The notes beneath the pieces were generated by a model. That model worked only from the letters and a program-made list of their open reading frames with translations. It did no database searches and had not been told where the DNA came from. A program made the position numbers and the translations under genes. From positions 1 through 64,000 of the forward strand of contig JAVEWG010000016.1 in assembly GCA_034004685.1 (NCBI GenBank): 64,000 bases of DNA. The letters are read 5' to 3'. This document shows positions 16,224-29,354 of this stretch, one piece after another (within the stretch, counting starts at the first letter, position 1; the number at the start of each line of letters is the position of its first letter). Origin of the DNA: JAEUNX01 sp034004685 (GTDB lineage Bacteria; Pseudomonadota; Gammaproteobacteria; Burkholderiales; Rhodocyclaceae).

Positions 16224-16814
16224 ATGGAACACGCCACCACTGCCCCCCACCCTGCCTCCCATCACCCCCCCGGCGACCTGGCCATCTGGGTCTTCATCCT
16301 GGCCGAGCTGCTGGCCTTTGGCGTCTTTTTCACCGCCTATGGCTTTGCCCGGGGGGCGAACCGGGAGCTCTTCGATAGCCTGCAACCCACCCTGGATCGC
16401 AACGCCGGTGCCTTGAACACCCTGTTCCTGATCACCAGCAGCTGGTGCGTGGCCCGGGCGGTGGATGCGGTCACCCATCGGGATGACGGCCACGCTGGCA
16501 GCCTCTGGCTGCTGGGGGGGCTGGCCTGTGGCGGGGGCTTCCTGACGGTGAAGGTGATGGAATACGCCGAAAAGTTCGCGGCCGGCATCAGCCTGTCCAC
16601 CAACACCTTCTATATGTTCTACCTGTCCCTGACCTTCTTTCACTTCATGCACGTGATCCTCGGCATGGTGATCCTGACGGTGCTGGCCTGGCAGACCCGC
16701 CAGGGTCTCTATGGCCCGGGCCGGGCCAACGGCCTGGAAAGCGGTGGAGCCTACTGGCACATGGTGGATCTGGTCTGGATCATTCTCTTTCCCTTGGTCT
16801 ATGTGATGCGATGA
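16224..16814 (+). CDS. norE: NorE-type cytochrome c oxidase subunit III family protein
   Basis: The 196-residue product has five hydrophobic helices and the subunit III signatures LAIWVFILAELLAFGVFFTA, SLSTNTFYMFYLSLTFFHFMH and a C-terminal YWHMVDLVWIILFPLVYVMR. It is a short subunit III of the NorE type, an accessory inner-membrane protein that supports nitric oxide reductase activity in denitrifiers. The neighbouring norF and norQ genes favour NorE over a terminal-oxidase subunit. Its stop overlaps the norF start (ATGCGATGA). The ATG has no ribosome site; see the upstream regulatory element. Confidence 0.9.
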   Translation: MEHATTAPHPASHHPPGDLAIWVFILAELLAFGVFFTAYGFARGANRELFDSLQPTLDRNAGALNTLFLITSSWCVARAVDAVTHRDDGHAGSLWLLGGLACGGGFLTVKVMEYAEKFAAGISLSTNTFYMFYLSLTFFHFMHVILGMVILTVLAWQTRQGLYGPGRANGLESGGAYWHMVDLVWIILFPLVYVMR

Positions 16815-17083
16815 ACTCCGCCCGCCGTATCGATCTCGCCTGGCTGATCCTGGTCCTGGCCACCACCGCCACCTGGATGATCGGCGACGTGTGGCAACTC
16901 CACCCGGAAGCCACCGTGCCGGCCATGGCCGCCGTGCTCGCCTTCACCGCCATCAAGTGCCGCCTGGTGGCCCTGGATTTCATGGCTTTGCGGCGCGTCA
17001 AGCTGTTCTGGCGCGGACTGGTGCTAGGCTGGGTCGCATTGGTGCTCGGCCTGGTCACCCTGACCTACTGGCTGAGCTTGTAA
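16811..17083 (+). CDS. norF: NorF-type membrane protein (cytochrome c oxidase subunit IV family)
   Basis: This is a 90-residue, three-helix protein: AWLILVLATTATWMIGDVW, VPAMAAVLAFTAIKC and LVLGWVALVLGLVTLTYWLSL. It has the basic loop CRLVALDFMALRRVKLFWR typical of prokaryotic subunit IV/NorF proteins. NorF is needed with NorE for full nitric oxide reductase function in Paracoccus; the exact role is unclear. The gene overlaps norE by 4 bp and ends 11 bp before norQ, indicating one operon. Confidence 0.85.
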   Translation: MNSARRIDLAWLILVLATTATWMIGDVWQLHPEATVPAMAAVLAFTAIKCRLVALDFMALRRVKLFWRGLVLGWVALVLGLVTLTYWLSL

Positions 17084-17094
17084 GGACCCCTCCC

Positions 17095-17910
17095 ATGGAC
17101 ACCCGCGTGAACACTGCCCCCGTCACCAAGGCCGAACTGCCCTATTACGAACCCGCCGGCAATGAAGTGGAGGTCTTCCTCCATGCCTGGAAGAACCGCC
17201 TGCCTCTCCTCATCAAAGGCCCCACCGGGGTGGGCAAGACCCGCTTCGTGGCCCATATGGCTGCCCGCCTGGGCTTGCCCCTCCATACCGTGGCCTGCCA
17301 TGACGACCTCACCGCCGCCGACCTGGTGGGACGCCATCTGATCGGCGACGGCCAGACCCTGTGGTGCGACGGGCCCCTCACCCGGGCAGTGCGGGAAGGG
17401 GGTATCTGCTATCTGGACGAGGTGGTGGAAGCCCGCAAGGACACCACGGTGGTCCTCCACCCCCTGGCGGACGACCGCCGGGTGCTGCCCATAGACCGCA
17501 CCGGCGAGGTCCTCCAGGCGCCCCCCGGCTTCATGCTGGTGGTGTCCTACAACCCGGGTTACCAGAATTTCCTCAAGGGCATGAAGCCCTCCACCCGCCA
17601 GCGTTTCGTCAGCCTGCGCTTCGACTTCCCCTCCGCCGCCCGGGAAGAGGCGGTGCTCCGGGGAGAAACCGGCTGCGAGCCCATGACCGCCCGCCAGCTG
17701 GTTTCCATCGCCCGCAGCCTGCGGGCCCTGAAGGACGTGGATCTGGAAGAAGTGGTGTCTACCCGCCTGCTGGTCTATGGGGCCCTCCTGATCCTGGATG
17801 GCATGGATCCGGTGGAAGCCTGCCGCGCCGGGGTGGTGGAAAGCCTGACTGATGACCCGGAAGTGGCCGAGGCCTTGATGGAAGTGGTCAGCGCCACCTT
17901 CGGGCGCTGA
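17095..17910 (+). CDS. norQ: NorQ/CbbQ-type MoxR AAA+ ATPase
   Basis: NorQ is an AAA+ ATPase that, with NorD, matures nitric oxide reductase by inserting the non-heme iron of NorB. The 271-residue product has Walker A GPTGVGKT at residues 42-49 and Walker B ICYLDE at 104-109. It also has the sensor/arginine-finger region SYNPGYQNFLKGMKPSTRQR, all typical of the CbbQ/NorQ branch. The ATG at 17095 was chosen because it gives the family N-terminus (YYEPAGNEVEVF). It lies 11 bp after norF. Its usual partner norD lies 7.1 kb downstream, beyond two antiparallel sensor genes. Confidence 0.93.
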   Translation: MDTRVNTAPVTKAELPYYEPAGNEVEVFLHAWKNRLPLLIKGPTGVGKTRFVAHMAARLGLPLHTVACHDDLTAADLVGRHLIGDGQTLWCDGPLTRAVREGGICYLDEVVEARKDTTVVLHPLADDRRVLPIDRTGEVLQAPPGFMLVVSYNPGYQNFLKGMKPSTRQRFVSLRFDFPSAAREEAVLRGETGCEPMTARQLVSIARSLRALKDVDLEEVVSTRLLVYGALLILDGMDPVEACRAGVVESLTDDPEVAEALMEVVSATFGR

Positions 17911-17913
17911 AGC

Positions 17914-22160
<4,247 letters not shown>

Positions 22161-22164
<4 letters not shown>

Positions 22165-23333
22165 GGAACGGGCGCCTCCGCGTCCCTTGCCGCCCCGCTT
22201 TCCAGGGGTATCAGCTGAAAGGGTGGCTCCCGTCCCAGCTCCAGGGAAAGGACGTTGATCTGGCGTTTGAGCTCGATCATGTCCAGTTCCCGGCCCACCA
22301 TGGCACGGTTGAAGCGTTCCAACTCCTCGTTGCGGGCCTGCAGGGCGGATTCAGCCGTCTTCCGGTCGGTGATATCCAGGGAAATGCGGCAGACATAGCG
22401 GAGCGTCCCATCCTTGGCCAGCACCGGGAAAATGTAGGACATATAAATGCGAGGCTGGCCATCCACCGGCACCAGTTCCTCGATGGAATGGCAGCCGCGG
22501 GTCTGCATGACCAACTCATCGTTGGCCCGGAAAATCCGGGCATTTTCTTCCGGAAAGAGATCGAAATCGGTCCTTCCGAGGATTTCATCCTCCCGCCGAC
22601 GGTGGATCTTCTGGACATTGGGATTGGCCAGGGCGTAGCGGCCATCCGGATATTTGAGGGACAAGGCGGAGGGGGAATAACCGGTCACGGCGGAGAACAT
22701 CAGATCCCGTTCCTGCAAGGCCTCCTCGATCCGCTTGCGGGCGGTGATGTCCCGGGAAATCCCGAACATCCCGTAGATCGTCCCCTGGGGGTTGCGCAGG
22801 GGCCCCTTGGTGGCCAGAAAGATGCGCGGACCCTCCACCGTATCGAGGATTTTTTCGTGAGTTTCCAGCTGCCCTGCTTCCATCACCCGGGCCCCCAGCA
22901 TCATCAGCGCCTCAGCCTGGTCGGCCGGAAAGATGGCCCGGTCGTCCCGCCCCAGCACGTCTTCAACCGCTTTGCCCACCATCCGGCAGGCGGCCCGATT
23001 GAACAGGAGGTAGCGCCCCTCCCGATCCTTGGCATAAATGGCATCGTCGGAACTGTCGGCCACCGCCGCCAGCAGATTCAGGGCCCGCAACTGCTCCTCG
23101 TGGGCCCGCTCCACCCGGGAAAGCAGCCGCCACACCAAACCATAGAGCAGTCCGCCGGTCACCGCCACGAACAGCCAGCCCTTGAGCACGCTCACCAGGG
23201 TTCGCCGGTCGGGGTCCGCGAACATCCATTCCACGGCCTTGTCCGACAACAGGATCCACACCACCGAAACCAGCCCGTAGGTCAGGACGATATGGACAAC
23301 CTCCCGTCGGGAGGCGCCGGCAGGCCCGGCCAT
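22161..23333 (-). CDS. membrane PAS-domain sensor protein without kinase domain
   Basis: This 390-residue protein has two membrane helices (about 12-34 and 48-66), then three PAS regions: LLAAVADSSDDAIYAKDREG, ISRDITARKRIEEALQERDL leading into the second, and YSPSALSLKYPDGRYALANP for the third. It ends with the coiled stretch ALQARNEELERFNRAMVGRE followed by LDMIELKRQINVL, which in other proteins precedes a HisKA domain. No kinase, GGDEF or EAL domain follows; the stop TGA overlaps the ATG of the hybrid kinase (ATGA). It probably acts as a partner sensing subunit for that kinase, or is one half of a split sensor (inference). Confidence 0.88.
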
Positions 23334-23651
23334 CAGGGCCCCCGCCTGCAGTGCCGGCCAGCGGTAGGCTCACCCCCCAGTCCCCGGAGGAAGCCCCCTG
23401 GAGGACCACCGTCCCGACGGCAATCCCGGTTTCGCCCTGCCCAAGATGATCGCTTCATCGCCCTCGCCCCCCATTTGCCCCATGACCAGCGCCGTGCCTC
23501 TTGACCGACCACCCCACCATGCCAGTCGAACGACGCCATCAACGGGTTCCATAACGTCAGCAAAAACAGTTCCTTGAGCCACGCGGCGCCAGCCCGAACC
23601 GGCTTGCCACGAGTCAATTACAGCCCCTGTCCGATGGTCTAGGCTTTGAAC
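23334..23651. other. intergenic region between the sensor pair and the second nor segment
   Basis: This 318-bp divergent spacer separates the minus-strand PAS sensor gene from the plus-strand membrane protein. I see no supported gene in it. It contains an FNR/DNR-like box near the plus-strand end. Any promoter for the sensor pair must also lie here, but I could not pick a convincing -35/-10 pair. Confidence 0.6.
23604..23645 (+). promoter_or_regulatory. candidate FNR/DNR-type box and -10 element for the norD segment
   Basis: TTGCCACGAGTCAA at 23604-23617 keeps the outer TTG...TCAA of the FNR/DNR palindrome (7 of 10 positions). A -10-like TAGGCT starts 29.5 bp from its centre at 23640. Class II geometry would put the transcription start at or next to the ATG at 23652, which again lacks a ribosome site. 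The arrangement mirrors that in front of norE. Confidence 0.45.
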
Positions 23652-24080
23652 ATGGACCGCCCCCGCCCCCCCTCTCCCAGCACCGCTCCTCCCGGCGAGC
23701 CTCCGGGTACGCCGGGGATGGGGCTCGCGGTGGCCGCCGAGGCGTTGTATCTCGTAAACCTGATGGCGGCCCCGGGCCTGGCCTTCCTGATCCTGGGCTG
23801 GCTGTGGCTCACCCGGCGCCATGGCGCCCCGCCCCTGGCCCGCAGCCACCTGGCCCAAACCATGGCCGGCAGCCTGTGGGCGGGCGTGCTGCTGGTGCTG
23901 GCCAACGGCCTCATCATCCTGCTGGGGGGCTACCAGGCCGCTCACACCTGGGTGGTGGTGATCCTTTACTTCACCACCTGCCACTCCACCCTCATCTGCT
24001 TCGGCGCTCTGGGCCTGGCCCGGGCCCTGGCGGGACAAGCTTATGTCTATCCTCTCATCGGTCGCCCCAGCAAGGACTGA
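23652..24080 (+). CDS. hypothetical four-helix inner-membrane protein of the nor segment
   Basis: The 142-residue product has a Pro/Ser-rich N-terminus (residues 1-25), then helices around LAVAAEALYLVNLMAAPGLA, FLILGWLWL, SLWAGVLLVLANGLIILLGG and TWVVVILYFTTCHSTLICFG. I do not recognise a named family. Similar small membrane proteins are found beside CcoG-like ferredoxins and norD in denitrifiers (from memory). An in-frame TTG two codons earlier is possible. The gene overlaps the next one by 38 bp, in a different frame, so the two are surely co-transcribed. Confidence 0.75.
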   Translation: MDRPRPPSPSTAPPGEPPGTPGMGLAVAAEALYLVNLMAAPGLAFLILGWLWLTRRHGAPPLARSHLAQTMAGSLWAGVLLVLANGLIILLGGYQAAHTWVVVILYFTTCHSTLICFGALGLARALAGQAYVYPLIGRPSKD

Positions 24081-25038
24081 GGCCGGCGCCCTTGCCCGCC
24101 CCGACGGGGGCCGCCAACGCCTGCGCCTTTTCGCCCAGATGGGGTTTTTCGTGCTGTTCGTGCTGGCCCCGGTCTTCGATCTGCTTCGCTACGATCTGCT
24201 GGCGGGCCACGCCTGGTTCCTGGGCATGGAGTGGCGGGTGGGTCTGGATGACTACACCGCAGGCCGGATTGGGCTGGGGGAAGTATGGTCCAACATCGGC
24301 CTCAGGATCTTCCTCCCTATTCTGGGGACCGGCGCGGCCCTGATCTGGGTGTCCTGGAAATGGGGCCGCCTCTACTGCGGCTGGCTGTGCCCCCATTTTT
24401 CGGTGGTGGAAACCATCAACCGCCTGATGCGCCACGCCACCGGCAGCCCCAGCCTGTGGGAGCGCCGCCCCTTGCCCCGCCGGGAGCCGGACGGCACCCC
24501 TTTTTCGGTGGACCGCCGCTGGTGGCTGGTCACCCTGCCGGCGGCGGTGGCCTTCGCCTTTTTATGGGCGGTGGTCTTGCTCACCTACCTGCTGCCCCCC
24601 TTCGAGGTGTACGGCAATCTCTTCCACGGCACGCCAACCCGCAACCAGACCATCTTCCTCTCCGCCGGCACCATCGTGCTGAGCCTGGAATTTCTGTTCG
24701 CCCGTCATCTTTTCTGCCGCTACGCCTGCGCCGTGGGCATCTTCCAGAGCGTGGCCTGGATGGGTCACCGGGAAGCCATGGTGGTAGGCTTCGACCGGGC
24801 CCGGGCCGCCAGTTGCGCCGACTGCGGGTCTGCCTGCGATCACGTCTGCCCCATGCGCCTCAAGCCCCGCAGCATCAAGCGAACCATGTTCACCTGCACC
24901 CAGTGCGCCCAATGCGTGTCCGCCTGCGAAACCACCCAGCAGGACAACCCCTCGGGGCCCCTTCTGCAATGGGTATCTGGGGAAGCGGCACGCCACAACG
25001 AAGCCGGTCTGCGGGCCGGCGGTCTCCCGAGAAAATAG
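24043..25038 (+). CDS. CcoG/NapH-like membrane 4Fe-4S binding protein
   Basis: This 331-residue polyferredoxin-type protein has membrane helices near residues 29-45, 85-102, 158-180 and 200-215. It carries the conserved YCGWLCPH and CRYACAVG cysteine clusters in or next to the membrane. Two 4Fe-4S motifs follow: CADCGSACDHVCP (C-x2-C-x3-C-x3-CP, a variant spacing) and CTQCAQCVSAC (standard C-x2-C-x2-C-x3-C). It is related to CcoG/FixG and NapH, which carry electrons or assist metal-centre assembly. Lying 3 bp before norD, it probably supports nitric oxide reductase maturation (inference). True CcoG is longer, with a C-terminal Ig-like domain that is absent here. Confidence 0.85.
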   Translation: MSILSSVAPARTEAGALARPDGGRQRLRLFAQMGFFVLFVLAPVFDLLRYDLLAGHAWFLGMEWRVGLDDYTAGRIGLGEVWSNIGLRIFLPILGTGAALIWVSWKWGRLYCGWLCPHFSVVETINRLMRHATGSPSLWERRPLPRREPDGTPFSVDRRWWLVTLPAAVAFAFLWAVVLLTYLLPPFEVYGNLFHGTPTRNQTIFLSAGTIVLSLEFLFARHLFCRYACAVGIFQSVAWMGHREAMVVGFDRARAASCADCGSACDHVCPMRLKPRSIKRTMFTCTQCAQCVSACETTQQDNPSGPLLQWVSGEAARHNEAGLRAGGLPRK

Positions 25039-25041
25039 CCC

Positions 25042-26880
25042 ATGGAAGAATTCGTCGGCGGTCTGTGGCACCGCTTCATCACCGGCGCGGCCCGGCGCGA
25101 TCACCCGGCGGCCGCCGTGACCCTGGAGGAGATGGAGCGCACCGCCGGCATCCTGTTTCGCGCCCTGGGAGGGGATTCGGGCCTGCGGGTGGCGCCGGCA
25201 GCGGAACAGACCCATGGCGCCCGCCGCCGCTGGCTGGCGCGCCTGGCCCATATCGAAGACCGGGTGGCAAGCGCCAGCCGGGACGCGGAAACCCTGCGCC
25301 TGCCCGCCAGCCTGGCCCTCTTCCCGGAGCGGGCCCTCAACCGGGATCTCTACCTGTGGCTGATTGCCCAGGCCGCCGCCTGCGAACCGGACACGGACGC
25401 AGACTGGATCACCGCCAACCAGCACGCCACCTTGCTGACCCTGGAGCGCTTTCCCGGCCTGGCGCCCCGCTACCGGCGTCTGGTGGAAGCGAGCCTGGCC
25501 CTGCGCATCCCCCCGGAGAAACTGCCCAAGGAAGAAGCCGCCGCCGAAATGGCGATCCGCCAGGCCCTGCAAGCGCCCGGCAGCGTGGCCAAGCTACCCG
25601 CCGCCCGCCGTCCGCCCCAGCCGGTGCCCCTGTGGCTGGCCCCCGCGCCCCCAGCCCTGGACCGCCGACAGAAACCCGCCCCGGCGGATCAAGCCGCGCC
25701 CCCCCAGGAAGGCGACAGCCAGGCCGGCGACGACCGCCGCCGCCAGGGCCAGCGGGAAGACACCCCGGATGACCGCAATGCCTTCATCCTTCCCTTCCGG
25801 GCAGAGAGCCTGCTGTCCTTTGCCGAATACGTGAAGGTGGACCGCAAGCTGGACGACGACCCCAGTCCGGACGCCGCCAAGGCCGCCGCCGACATGGACG
25901 TGCTGTCCGTCACCCGAGACGGACAGACCTCCGCCTCCAAGGTCCGCTTTGATCTGGATCTACCCTCGGAATCCGTGGATGACATTCCCCTCCAGACCGG
26001 CATCCTCCTGCCGGAGTGGAACTGGAAGACCCGGAAGCTGGTAAAGGATCAGTGCAGCCTCACCATTCTGGAGCCGCGAGAGGCCCAGCCTAGCCCGGTT
26101 CCGCCCCATCTTTGCCGGCAGGTACGGCGGGTCCGCCACCAGTTCGAGGCCCTGACCCCCTCCCGGCGCTGGATCCGCAACCAGCCCGACGGCAGCGAAC
26201 TGGACATGGAAGCCTGCGTGCGGGCCTGGGCGGATCGCCAGGCCGGCCACCGGGATGCGGACAGCGGCCATTACTTGCGCCTGGAACGCCATGAACGGGA
26301 CATGGCCTGCCTGCTGCTGGCGGACCTGTCCCTGTCCACCGATGCCTGGGTCGGCAACGACCACCGGGTGATCGACGTAATCCGGGACAGCCTGCTGCTG
26401 TTCTCCGAGGCCCTGTCCGCCACCGGCGACCGGGTGGGGATCTACGGCTTCTCATCCCTGCGCCGCGGCAACATCCGCTTCCACCGCATCAAGGATTTTT
26501 CGGAAAAGCACGGCGCCATGACCCGGGGCCGGATCGCGGCCCTCAAGCCCGGCTACTACACCCGCATGGGCGCTGCCATCCGCCAGGCCACCCGCCTGCT
26601 GGCGGAGCAACCCAGCGCCCTGCGCCTGCTGCTGATCCTGTCCGACGGCAAGCCCAACGACTTTGACCACTACGAGGGCCGCTTCGCCATCGAAGATACC
26701 CGGATGAGCCTGGTGGAGGCCCGCCGCCAGGGCCTCAAACCCTTCTGCGTGACCATCGACCAGGAAGGGGCCGGCTACCTGCCCCACCTCTTTGGCCCCG
26801 CCGGCTACACGGTGATCCGCCAACCTTCGGAACTGCCCGCCAGACTACCGCTCCTTTACGCCCAGCTCACCGCCAGTTAG
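25042..26880 (+). CDS. norD: nitric oxide reductase activation protein NorD
   Basis: NorD works with NorQ to activate nitric oxide reductase. The 612-residue product has an all-helical N-terminal region, a charged, low-complexity linker (about 205-245), and a C-terminal von Willebrand A domain. The metal-ion-dependent adhesion site is complete: D428-L-S430-L-S432 (LLLADLSLSTDAW), with a later Thr in YYTRMGAAIR and Asp in ILSDGKPNDF. It starts 3 bp after the ferredoxin gene. In most denitrifiers norCBQD are contiguous; here norQ is 7.1 kb upstream and norCB are not in the window. Confidence 0.93.
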   Translation: MEEFVGGLWHRFITGAARRDHPAAAVTLEEMERTAGILFRALGGDSGLRVAPAAEQTHGARRRWLARLAHIEDRVASASRDAETLRLPASLALFPERALNRDLYLWLIAQAAACEPDTDADWITANQHATLLTLERFPGLAPRYRRLVEASLALRIPPEKLPKEEAAAEMAIRQALQAPGSVAKLPAARRPPQPVPLWLAPAPPALDRRQKPAPADQAAPPQEGDSQAGDDRRRQGQREDTPDDRNAFILPFRAESLLSFAEYVKVDRKLDDDPSPDAAKAAADMDVLSVTRDGQTSASKVRFDLDLPSESVDDIPLQTGILLPEWNWKTRKLVKDQCSLTILEPREAQPSPVPPHLCRQVRRVRHQFEALTPSRRWIRNQPDGSELDMEACVRAWADRQAGHRDADSGHYLRLERHERDMACLLLADLSLSTDAWVGNDHRVIDVIRDSLLLFSEALSATGDRVGIYGFSSLRRGNIRFHRIKDFSEKHGAMTRGRIAALKPGYYTRMGAAIRQATRLLAEQPSALRLLLILSDGKPNDFDHYEGRFAIEDTRMSLVEARRQGLKPFCVTIDQEGAGYLPHLFGPAGYTVIRQPSELPARLPLLYAQLTAS

Positions 26881-26892
26881 GGCTTCGCCCTA
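26878..26892. terminator. small convergent hairpin between norD and the RDD gene
   Basis: TAGGGC-TTC-GCCCTA forms a 6-bp stem that includes the norD stop codon and reaches the RDD gene's stop codon. Only a short CCGCTTTT follows on the plus strand, so termination strength is doubtful. Confidence 0.35.
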
Positions 26893-27354
26893 CCGCTTTT
26901 CCGGGAACAGCAGGACCAGCCGGGTGCCCGCCAGGCGATCATGGAGGAACTGGCGGTCCGGATCGAAGATCGCCCACAGGATCCCCACCCCGGACAGCAC
27001 CGACGGCCAGGCCAGGGTATAGCGCAACCAGCCCCGCCCCAGACTCACGCAGCGGCCGCTGCCCGCCTCCACCAGTTTGAGCTTCCAGGTCTGCATCGCC
27101 AGGGTCTGCCCGCCTCGCCGCCAATACCACAGGAAGTAAGCCCCCAGCACCAGATAGATATGCAGCCAGCCCAGCCAGCCCGGTTCGGCCACCTGCCACG
27201 CCATGCCGGCCAGCAGATTGGGCACTAGAAAAGTGAGGGCCAGCACCCCCAGCAGCAGCAGGCTTTCATAGAGCATGGCGGCCAGGCGGCGGCGCAGGGT
27301 GGCCAGTTCCACCTGTTGGCGTTGGGACGGGGCGGATGGGGGATTGGGGGTCAT
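26890..27354 (-). CDS. RDD family membrane protein
   Basis: The 154-residue product starts MTPNPPSAPSQRQQVELATL and carries the RDD-type pattern: RRLAAMLYESLLLLGVLAL in helix 1, a second helix GWLHIYLVLGAYFLWYW, the polar QTLAMQTWKLKLV strand, and a final FDPDRQFLHDRLAGTRLVLL. RDD proteins are small multi-spanning inner-membrane proteins, some implicated in Na+/H+ exchange, but most have no known role. I chose the second in-frame Met because the upstream 16 residues are atypical. The gene converges on norD and is divergent from ilvB. Confidence 0.88.
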   Translation of the reverse strand: MTPNPPSAPSQRQQVELATLRRRLAAMLYESLLLLGVLALTFLVPNLLAGMAWQVAEPGWLGWLHIYLVLGAYFLWYWRRGGQTLAMQTWKLKLVEAGSGRCVSLGRGWLRYTLAWPSVLSGVGILWAIFDPDRQFLHDRLAGTRLVLLFPEKR

Positions 27355-27440
27355 GGAAAGGGCGCCAGAGAGGGCCGGGAGAAACCCCACCAATGGGGCC
27401 AACTACACGGAAAGACGGGGAAAACCGGCGGCGCTCAACC

Positions 27441-27469
27441 TTGACCAAAACAGGCGCTCCCGGTAAGGT
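27441..27469 (+). promoter_or_regulatory. candidate sigma-70 promoter for ilvB
   Basis: TTGACC (27441-27446) and TAAGGT (27464-27469) are separated by exactly 17 bp and lie 36 bp before the ilvB start. No leader peptide rich in Leu, Val or Ile codons is visible in the spacer, so classical attenuation is not supported. Confidence 0.5.
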
Positions 27470-27504
27470 TGCTCGTTTCGGTTGCGACCACTGAGCGAGA
27501 CCCA

Positions 27505-29217
27505 ATGATGTTGAGCGGTGCGGAAATTGTAGTCAGGTGCCTGCAGGAAGAAAAGGTTGAGTACGTCTTCGGCTATCCCGGTGGCGCGGTGCTCTTCCTT
27601 TACGACGAACTCTTCAAGCAGGACCAGGTCCGCCACGTACTGGTCCGCCACGAGCAGGCTGCGGTCCATGCCGCCGACGGCTACGCCCGTTCCACCGAGA
27701 AGGTCGGGGTCGCCCTGGTGACCTCCGGCCCTGGTGCCACCAATGCGGTCACCGGCATCGCCACCGCCTATTGCGACTCTATTCCCTTGGTGATCATCAG
27801 CGGCCAGGTTCCCACCGCCGCTATCGGTCAGGACGCCTTCCAGGAAGTGGACACGGTGGGCATCACCCGCCCCTGCGTGAAGCACAACTTCCTGGTCAAG
27901 CGCGTCGAGGACATCGCCCCCACCATCAAGAAGGCCTTCTACCTGGCCAGGACCGGCCGACCCGGCCCGGTGCTGGTGGATATCCCCAAGGACATCACCA
28001 ACACCAAGGGCGAATACGAATACCCCAAGAGCATCGCCATGCGCTCTTACAACCCGGTGGTCAAGGGTCATCAGGGGCAGATCAAGAAGGCCGTCCAGCT
28101 CCTGCTGGAAGCCAAGCGCCCCATGATCTACGCCGGCGGCGGCGTGGTTCTCGGCAATGCCGCCGAACCCCTCACCCAGCTCACCCGCCTCCTGGGCGTG
28201 CCCATCACCAACACCCTGATGGGCCTCGGCGGCTATCCCGCCAGCGACCGCCAGTACCTGGGCATGCCCGGGATGCACGGCACCTATGAAGCCAACATGT
28301 CCATGCATTTTTGCGACGTGCTGCTGGCGGTGGGCGCCCGCTTCGACGACCGGGTGATCGGCAACCCGGAGCACTTCGCCGAGGAACCCCGCAAGATCAT
28401 CCACATCGACATCGACCCATCTTCCATCTCCAAGCGGGTGAAGGTGGATGTGCCCATCGTGGGGGATGTGAAGGAAGTTCTGGAAGACATGCTCCGCATC
28501 GTCGATTCCGGCCCCCAGCGTCCTGACCAGGAAGCCCTGGCAGCCTGGTGGAAGCAGGTGGACGAATGGCGCGCCCGGGATTGCATGCAGTACAAGAACG
28601 ACGCCCAGATCATCAAGCCCCAGTTCGTGATCCAGAAATTGTGGGAAGTCACCGGTGGTGATGCCTTCATCACCTCCGACGTGGGCCAGCACCAGATGTG
28701 GGCCTCTCAGTACTACAAGTTCGACAAGCCCCGTCGCTGGCTCAATTCCGGCGGCTTGGGAACCATGGGCGTCGGCATGCCCTACGCCATGGGCGCCCAG
28801 CTGGCCCATCCTGGCCACCCGGTGGCCTGTGTCACCGGCGAGGCTTCGATCCAGATGAACATCCAGGAGTTGTCTACCTGCAAGCAGTTCCGCCTGCCCA
28901 TCAAGATCTGCAATCTGAACAACCGCTACCTGGGCATGGTGCGCCAGTGGCAGCAGCTCTTCCACGGCGGCCGCTACTCCGAGTCCTACATGGACTCTCT
29001 GCCAGACTTCGCCAAACTGGCCGATGCCTACGGTCACGTGGGGATCCGGGTGGACAAGCCCGGCGACGTGGAGGGCGCCCTGCGGGAAGCCTTCACCACC
29101 CACAAGAACGAACTGGTGTTCCTGGACTTCCAGATCGATCCCACCGAAAACGTTTACCCCATGGTCCAGGGGGGCAAGGGCCTCACCGAGATGATCCTTT
29201 CCGCCGAGGACCTCTAA
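27505..29217 (+). CDS. ilvB: acetolactate synthase large subunit
   Basis: IlvB is the ThDP- and FAD-dependent catalytic subunit that makes 2-acetolactate or acetohydroxybutyrate, the first common step of Val, Leu and Ile synthesis. It is 570 residues. It shows the catalytic Glu region GYPGGAVLFLYDEL, RHEQAAVHAADGYAR, the FAD-domain GMHGTYEANMSMH, and the ThDP/Mg motif VTGEASIQMNIQEL ending in NN. That motif has GEA in place of the usual GDG; betaproteobacterial enzymes commonly carry GEG. Two adjacent ATGs are possible starts; the first was used. ilvH follows after 137 bp. Confidence 0.97.
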   Translation: MMLSGAEIVVRCLQEEKVEYVFGYPGGAVLFLYDELFKQDQVRHVLVRHEQAAVHAADGYARSTEKVGVALVTSGPGATNAVTGIATAYCDSIPLVIISGQVPTAAIGQDAFQEVDTVGITRPCVKHNFLVKRVEDIAPTIKKAFYLARTGRPGPVLVDIPKDITNTKGEYEYPKSIAMRSYNPVVKGHQGQIKKAVQLLLEAKRPMIYAGGGVVLGNAAEPLTQLTRLLGVPITNTLMGLGGYPASDRQYLGMPGMHGTYEANMSMHFCDVLLAVGARFDDRVIGNPEHFAEEPRKIIHIDIDPSSISKRVKVDVPIVGDVKEVLEDMLRIVDSGPQRPDQEALAAWWKQVDEWRARDCMQYKNDAQIIKPQFVIQKLWEVTGGDAFITSDVGQHQMWASQYYKFDKPRRWLNSGGLGTMGVGMPYAMGAQLAHPGHPVACVTGEASIQMNIQELSTCKQFRLPIKICNLNNRYLGMVRQWQQLFHGGRYSESYMDSLPDFAKLADAYGHVGIRVDKPGDVEGALREAFTTHKNELVFLDFQIDPTENVYPMVQGGKGLTEMILSAEDL

Positions 29218-29354
29218 CCCGGATCCCATACTGGGCGCGGCACCCGCCGCGCCACGGCGGCACGGGCCTTGGGGCTCCGGCCACCCGGGTACCGGCATCC
29301 GGCCCCATCTTCACGCAGCCTTTGCCCACCTCCAACTCCCAACGAGCGCACCCC

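Noticed and set aside
27355..27504. Leader-peptide attenuator before ilvB
   Set aside because: No short frame with clustered Leu, Val or Ile codons and no terminator/antiterminator pair was found.
27403..29298. A 631-codon open frame on the - strand opposite ilvB
   Set aside because: Antisense to a certain gene; composition typical of the reverse complement of GC-rich codons.
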